Positions 7,194 to 9,185 of a DNA stretch of 9,185 bases are shown piece by piece; position 1 is the stretch's first letter, and the number at the start of each line of letters is the position of its first letter. The translations under genes were made by a program, and so were the position numbers. The notes under the pieces are model-generated. The model was given only the letters and a program-made list of their open reading frames with translations, ran no database searches and was not told where the DNA came from. The stretch comes from a bacterium UBA2214 (GTDB lineage Bacteria; Zhuqueibacterota; Zhuqueibacteria; Residuimicrobiales; Residuimicrobiaceae), in assembly GCA_002327255.1 (NCBI GenBank), contig DCUM01000094.1:1-9185 (forward strand), given 5' to 3'.

Positions 7194-7215
7194 CTGTAAA
7201 CGGCCCCGTTTGCAG
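7194..7215 (+). promoter_or_regulatory. Ten-pair hairpin just before a terminator
   Basis: CTGTAAACGG (7194-7203) pairs with CCGTTTGCAG (7206-7215) over all ten positions, one of them a T-G wobble, around a nominal two-base loop (effectively four). One base separates it from the terminator stem at 7217. Together they make a compact 3' end, or a leader structure for the RNase H gene. Function is inferred; the pairing is plain in the sequence. Confidence 0.6.
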
Positions 7216-7216
7216 C

Positions 7217-7240
7217 CCCGCCTTCAGGCGGGTTTTTATT
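7217..7240 (+). terminator. Intrinsic (Rho-independent) terminator
   Basis: CCCGCC (7217-7222), loop TTCA, GGCGGG (7227-7232) form a perfect six-pair G+C stem followed by TTTTTATT (7233-7240). It could end the long upstream unit, more than 400 bases after the amidohydrolase stop, or a short RNA from the low-G+C island. It lies only about 20 bases before the RNase H start codon, too close for a promoter in between, so transcription of that gene must pass through it. Confidence 0.85.
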
Positions 7241-7258
7241 AAACCCTGGTGGATGAAG

Positions 7259-7819
7259 ATGGCTACCCTAAAAGAACGCAGATTGGATGATTTGGCCATT
7301 TGGGAAAAAATCCCCCCCCTGCTGACGGCGGCAGAGCTCGGCGTCCCCGAGGCGGAGTGGGCGGTTTTTTGCGAACGCATGGCGAAACGCCTCGCTGCAG
7401 AGAGTGCCGACGTGGCGGCTGAGCTGGTGATCAACATCGACGGAGCGGCGCGCGGCAATCCGGGGCCAGCGGCCATCGGTGTGGTCATAAAGGACCGGGC
7501 GGACAACGTCATCCGCGAAATGCATCGCAGAATCGGCATCGCGACCAATAACGTGGCCGAATATCAGGCCCTGCTGGCGGCACTCGATTTGGCGCTGGAA
7601 TTGAAGGGACGCGCGCTGCATATCCGTACCGACAGCGAGCTCATGGCCCGGCAGATAAACGGCCAGTATCGCGTAAAAAATACTCAGCTGCTCAAGCTCT
7701 ATCACATCGCTGTGGAAAAACTGCACCACTTTGAGCATTGGCACATCGAACATGTGCCGCGGCAGAAAAATCGCCGCGCCGATCAACTGGCCAATCTCGC
7801 CCTCGACGGGCCTGAGTGA
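7259..7819 (+). CDS. RNase HI-family protein with N-terminal extension
   Basis: An RNase H-fold protein of 186 aa from this start, expected to cut the RNA strand of RNA-DNA hybrids. Numbering from the alternative ATG at 7253, the four acidic catalytic residues are D63 in NIDGAARGNPG, E103 in NNVAEYQALLAAL, D127 in IRTDSELM and D177 in KNRRADQLANLAL. The basic protrusion of E. coli RNase HI is absent, as in archaeal-like and Rv2228c-type RNase HI domains. Residues 3-55 are an additional mostly helical region (LTAAELGVPEAEWAVFCERM) with no domain I recognise. GGTGG (7248-7252) sits six bases before ATG 7259 but touches ATG 7253, so I prefer 7259; the two differ by two residues. The run A6-T-C8 (7305-7319) lies in the coding region. 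The gene is preceded by a terminator hairpin and followed by a 270-base gap, so it appears to be separate from both neighbours. Confidence 0.9.
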   Translation: MATLKERRLDDLAIWEKIPPLLTAAELGVPEAEWAVFCERMAKRLAAESADVAAELVINIDGAARGNPGPAAIGVVIKDRADNVIREMHRRIGIATNNVAEYQALLAALDLALELKGRALHIRTDSELMARQINGQYRVKNTQLLKLYHIAVEKLHHFEHWHIEHVPRQKNRRADQLANLALDGPE

Positions 7820-8089
7820 ATGGATTGCTGGAGACGGTCCCCGCACGGCCGCAGGCGTACAGCGCTTCAACGGCGGTGCAACCCCTTGCCGGGCTTTGAT
7901 CCGCCACCTTTCCGCCAGACTCGCCCAAATCCGGTGCGGAAGGCTCTGCACGGCCTCGCCGCCGGCCGGGTGGTGATCCGGACAGCCTGTCCTGGCACAC
8001 CACTCTGTTTTGCAGCGAGACGCTGAGGCGGTGTTGGGTTTTGCATAAATCAGCATCATTTTTTACAGATTGACACAGGAACTCTGCCC
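7820..8089. other. 270-base gap without a convincing gene
   Basis: The first 200 bases are G+C-rich and only encode Arg/Pro-rich reading frames without a ribosome site. Two small hairpins are visible: GGACA (7980-7984) with TGTCC (7988-7992), and CAGCG (8013-8017) with CGCTG (8021-8025). Neither is followed by a T-run. The last 50 bases are A+T-rich and lead to the carA ribosome site, so a carA promoter probably lies here, but I cannot fix its boxes. Confidence 0.5.
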
Positions 8090-9166
8090 ATGTCCGAAAT
8101 GAAAAAGCTCAAAGCCCGTCTGGAGCTCGAAGATGGTTCGGTATTTCACGGATTCTCATTTGCTGCGCCATGTTCCATTGCCGGTGAAGTGGTCTTCAAT
8201 ACCAGCATGGTCGGCTATCCGGAGAGTCTCACCGATCCTTCCTATCACGGCCAAATTCTGGTCCTCACCTATCCGCTCATCGGCAATTATGGCGTGCCGG
8301 AGAAGAAGATCATCGATCACATCGATCACGCCTTTGAATCGGATCGGATTCATATCCAGGGCCTGATTGTTTCCGAATATTCGTTTGACTACAGTCACTG
8401 GGATGCGAAAAAGAGTCTGGCTGCCTGGTTGTCCGATCACGACATTCCGGCATTGTACGGCATCGATACGCGCATGCTGACCAAGCGATTGCGCGACGAA
8501 GGCACCATGCTGGGGCGCATCGTCTTTTTTGCCGAGGAGCAGCATTTCTACGATCCCAACAAAATCAATCTGGTGGCGGAAGTCAGCACCGTTGAACCGG
8601 TCGAATATGGTCAGGGCGAAAAAACGGTCATTCTCGTCGACTGCGGCTGCAAATATAATATCATTCGCAGTCTGCTGAAATTCAACGTGCGGGTGCGGCG
8701 CGTGCCGTGGAATTACGATTTCAGCGGCGATGATTTTGACGGGGTTTTCATCTCCAACGGCCCGGGCGATCCCAAGATGTGCCGCGAGACGATCGAGACC
8801 TTGCGCAAGGTGATGACGCGCAACAAGCCCATTTTTGGCATCTGCATGGGCAACCAACTGCTGGCGCTGGCCGCGGGCGCTGACACCTACAAACTCAAAT
8901 TCGGGCATCGCAGTCAGAATCAGCCCTGCGTCGAGGTCGGAACCAAACGGTGCTACATTACCTCCCAGAATCACGGATTTGCGGTGGATGGCCGCACGCT
9001 GCCAGACGGATGGGAACCCTGGTTCGTGAACGCCAATGACGGCACCAATGAGGGCATCCGCCACACCTCGCGGCCGTTTATGAGCGTTCAATTTCATCCC
9101 GAGGCGGCGCCCGGTCCGGTGGACACCCTGCTGCTGTTTGAGGATTTTTATCAGATGCTCGGGTGA
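8090..9166 (+). CDS. carA: Carbamoyl-phosphate synthase small (glutaminase) subunit
   Basis: CarA hydrolyses glutamine and passes ammonia to CarB to make carbamoyl phosphate for pyrimidine and arginine synthesis. The protein has 358 aa (E. coli 382). The N-terminal CPSase small-chain domain (about 5-150) carries GEVVFNTSMVGYPESLTDPS (32-51) and TYPLIGNYG (60-68). The class I glutamine amidotransferase domain (about 178-356) has SNGPGDP (222-228), nucleophile C252 in FGICMGNQLLALAAG, and H336 and E338 in QFHPEA, so the triad is complete. The usual GHQ after the nucleophile reads GNQ, which with FGHRSQNQP (271-279) recalls Bacteroidota-type CarA. AGGA (8077-8080) lies nine bases before ATG 8090; the in-frame ATG at 8099 is too far from it. 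The window ends 19 bases after the stop, so carB cannot be checked; GAGAGAGG at 9165-9172 could be the ribosome site of a following gene. Confidence 0.97.
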   Translation: MSEMKKLKARLELEDGSVFHGFSFAAPCSIAGEVVFNTSMVGYPESLTDPSYHGQILVLTYPLIGNYGVPEKKIIDHIDHAFESDRIHIQGLIVSEYSFDYSHWDAKKSLAAWLSDHDIPALYGIDTRMLTKRLRDEGTMLGRIVFFAEEQHFYDPNKINLVAEVSTVEPVEYGQGEKTVILVDCGCKYNIIRSLLKFNVRVRRVPWNYDFSGDDFDGVFISNGPGDPKMCRETIETLRKVMTRNKPIFGICMGNQLLALAAGADTYKLKFGHRSQNQPCVEVGTKRCYITSQNHGFAVDGRTLPDGWEPWFVNANDGTNEGIRHTSRPFMSVQFHPEAAPGPVDTLLLFEDFYQMLG

Positions 9167-9185
9167 GAGAGGCATATCCCGGGAG

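Larger units (their letters stand above)
6797..7252. other. 456-base gap with a low-G+C island
   Basis: I see no convincing gene here. Bases 6797-6890 resemble neighbouring DNA in composition. Bases 6901-7200 drop to about 38% G+C by hand count (113 of 300), with the lowest part (about 28%) at 7081-7140, whereas flanking coding DNA is near 60%. The island holds repeated TGGACAG motifs, GATTTT(A/G)CG three times (7108-7116, 7133-7141, 7141-7149), an 11-base direct repeat at its edges, and a hairpin pair at its right end. The composition and repeats suggest inserted or regulatory DNA rather than a decayed gene. Confidence 0.7.

Noticed and set aside
7820..8026. 68-codon plus-strand frame starting directly after the RNase H stop
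   Set aside because: It has no ribosome site, is very rich in Arg and Pro as random G+C-rich DNA would give, and has no motif.
7268..8059. 263-codon minus-strand frame spanning the RNase H gene and the following gap
   Set aside because: It overlaps a gene with four intact catalytic acids, and its part in the gap has no family resemblance.
8070..8075. TTGACA as a -35 box for carA
   Set aside because: It lies only 14 bases before the start codon and overlaps the ribosome-site region, so it cannot drive carA.
7820..8089. Structured RNA (RNase P RNA, T-box or riboswitch) in the gap before carA
   Set aside because: I could not find the conserved RNase P core, a T-box sequence or a known riboswitch core on either strand; only two short hairpins are visible.

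Overview
This window looks like chromosomal DNA from a free-living Gram-negative bacterium with roughly 60% G+C coding sequence. No protein identifies the taxon outright. CarA has the compact form (about 358 aa, class I amidotransferase loop reading GICMGNQ rather than GICLGHQ) that I associate with Bacteroidota and relatives, and DnaE is a DnaE1-type enzyme with an intact PHP domain. The most likely source is therefore the FCB side of the tree (Calditrichota/KSB1-like), which is an inference. All six genes lie on the + strand and no phage, IS or defence gene is visible.

Region 1-249 is non-coding. It carries three short REP-like palindromic elements with alternating orientation and a run of nine G. 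From 250 to 6796 four genes follow with gaps of 15 to 23 bases, so they probably form one transcription unit: a membrane-anchored coiled-coil/TPR protein of the YbgF/CpoB type; dnaE, the replicative DNA polymerase III alpha subunit (GTG start); a multi-pass Yip1-family membrane protein; and a YtcJ-like metal-dependent amidohydrolase. Apart from dnaE as an essential replication gene, nothing suggests a shared pathway.

Region 6797-7252 (456 bases) is the least ordinary part. It contains an island of about 38% G+C (hand count over 6901-7200) with repeated TGGACAG motifs, an exact 11-base direct repeat at its two edges, and, at its end, two back-to-back hairpins. The second hairpin is a textbook intrinsic terminator lying only about 20 bases before the start codon of the next gene, an RNase HI-family protein with a helical N-terminal extension (7259-7819). 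After a further 270-base gap with no convincing gene comes carA, the glutaminase subunit of carbamoyl-phosphate synthetase (pyrimidine and arginine synthesis). The window ends 19 bases after its stop codon, so any carB lies outside.

I found no clearly new biological system. The best leads are the REP-like cluster with compensatory stem changes, the A+T-rich repeat island that may be a small non-autonomous insertion, and the hairpin pair in the RNase H leader, which could be an attenuator or the 3' end of a small RNA.
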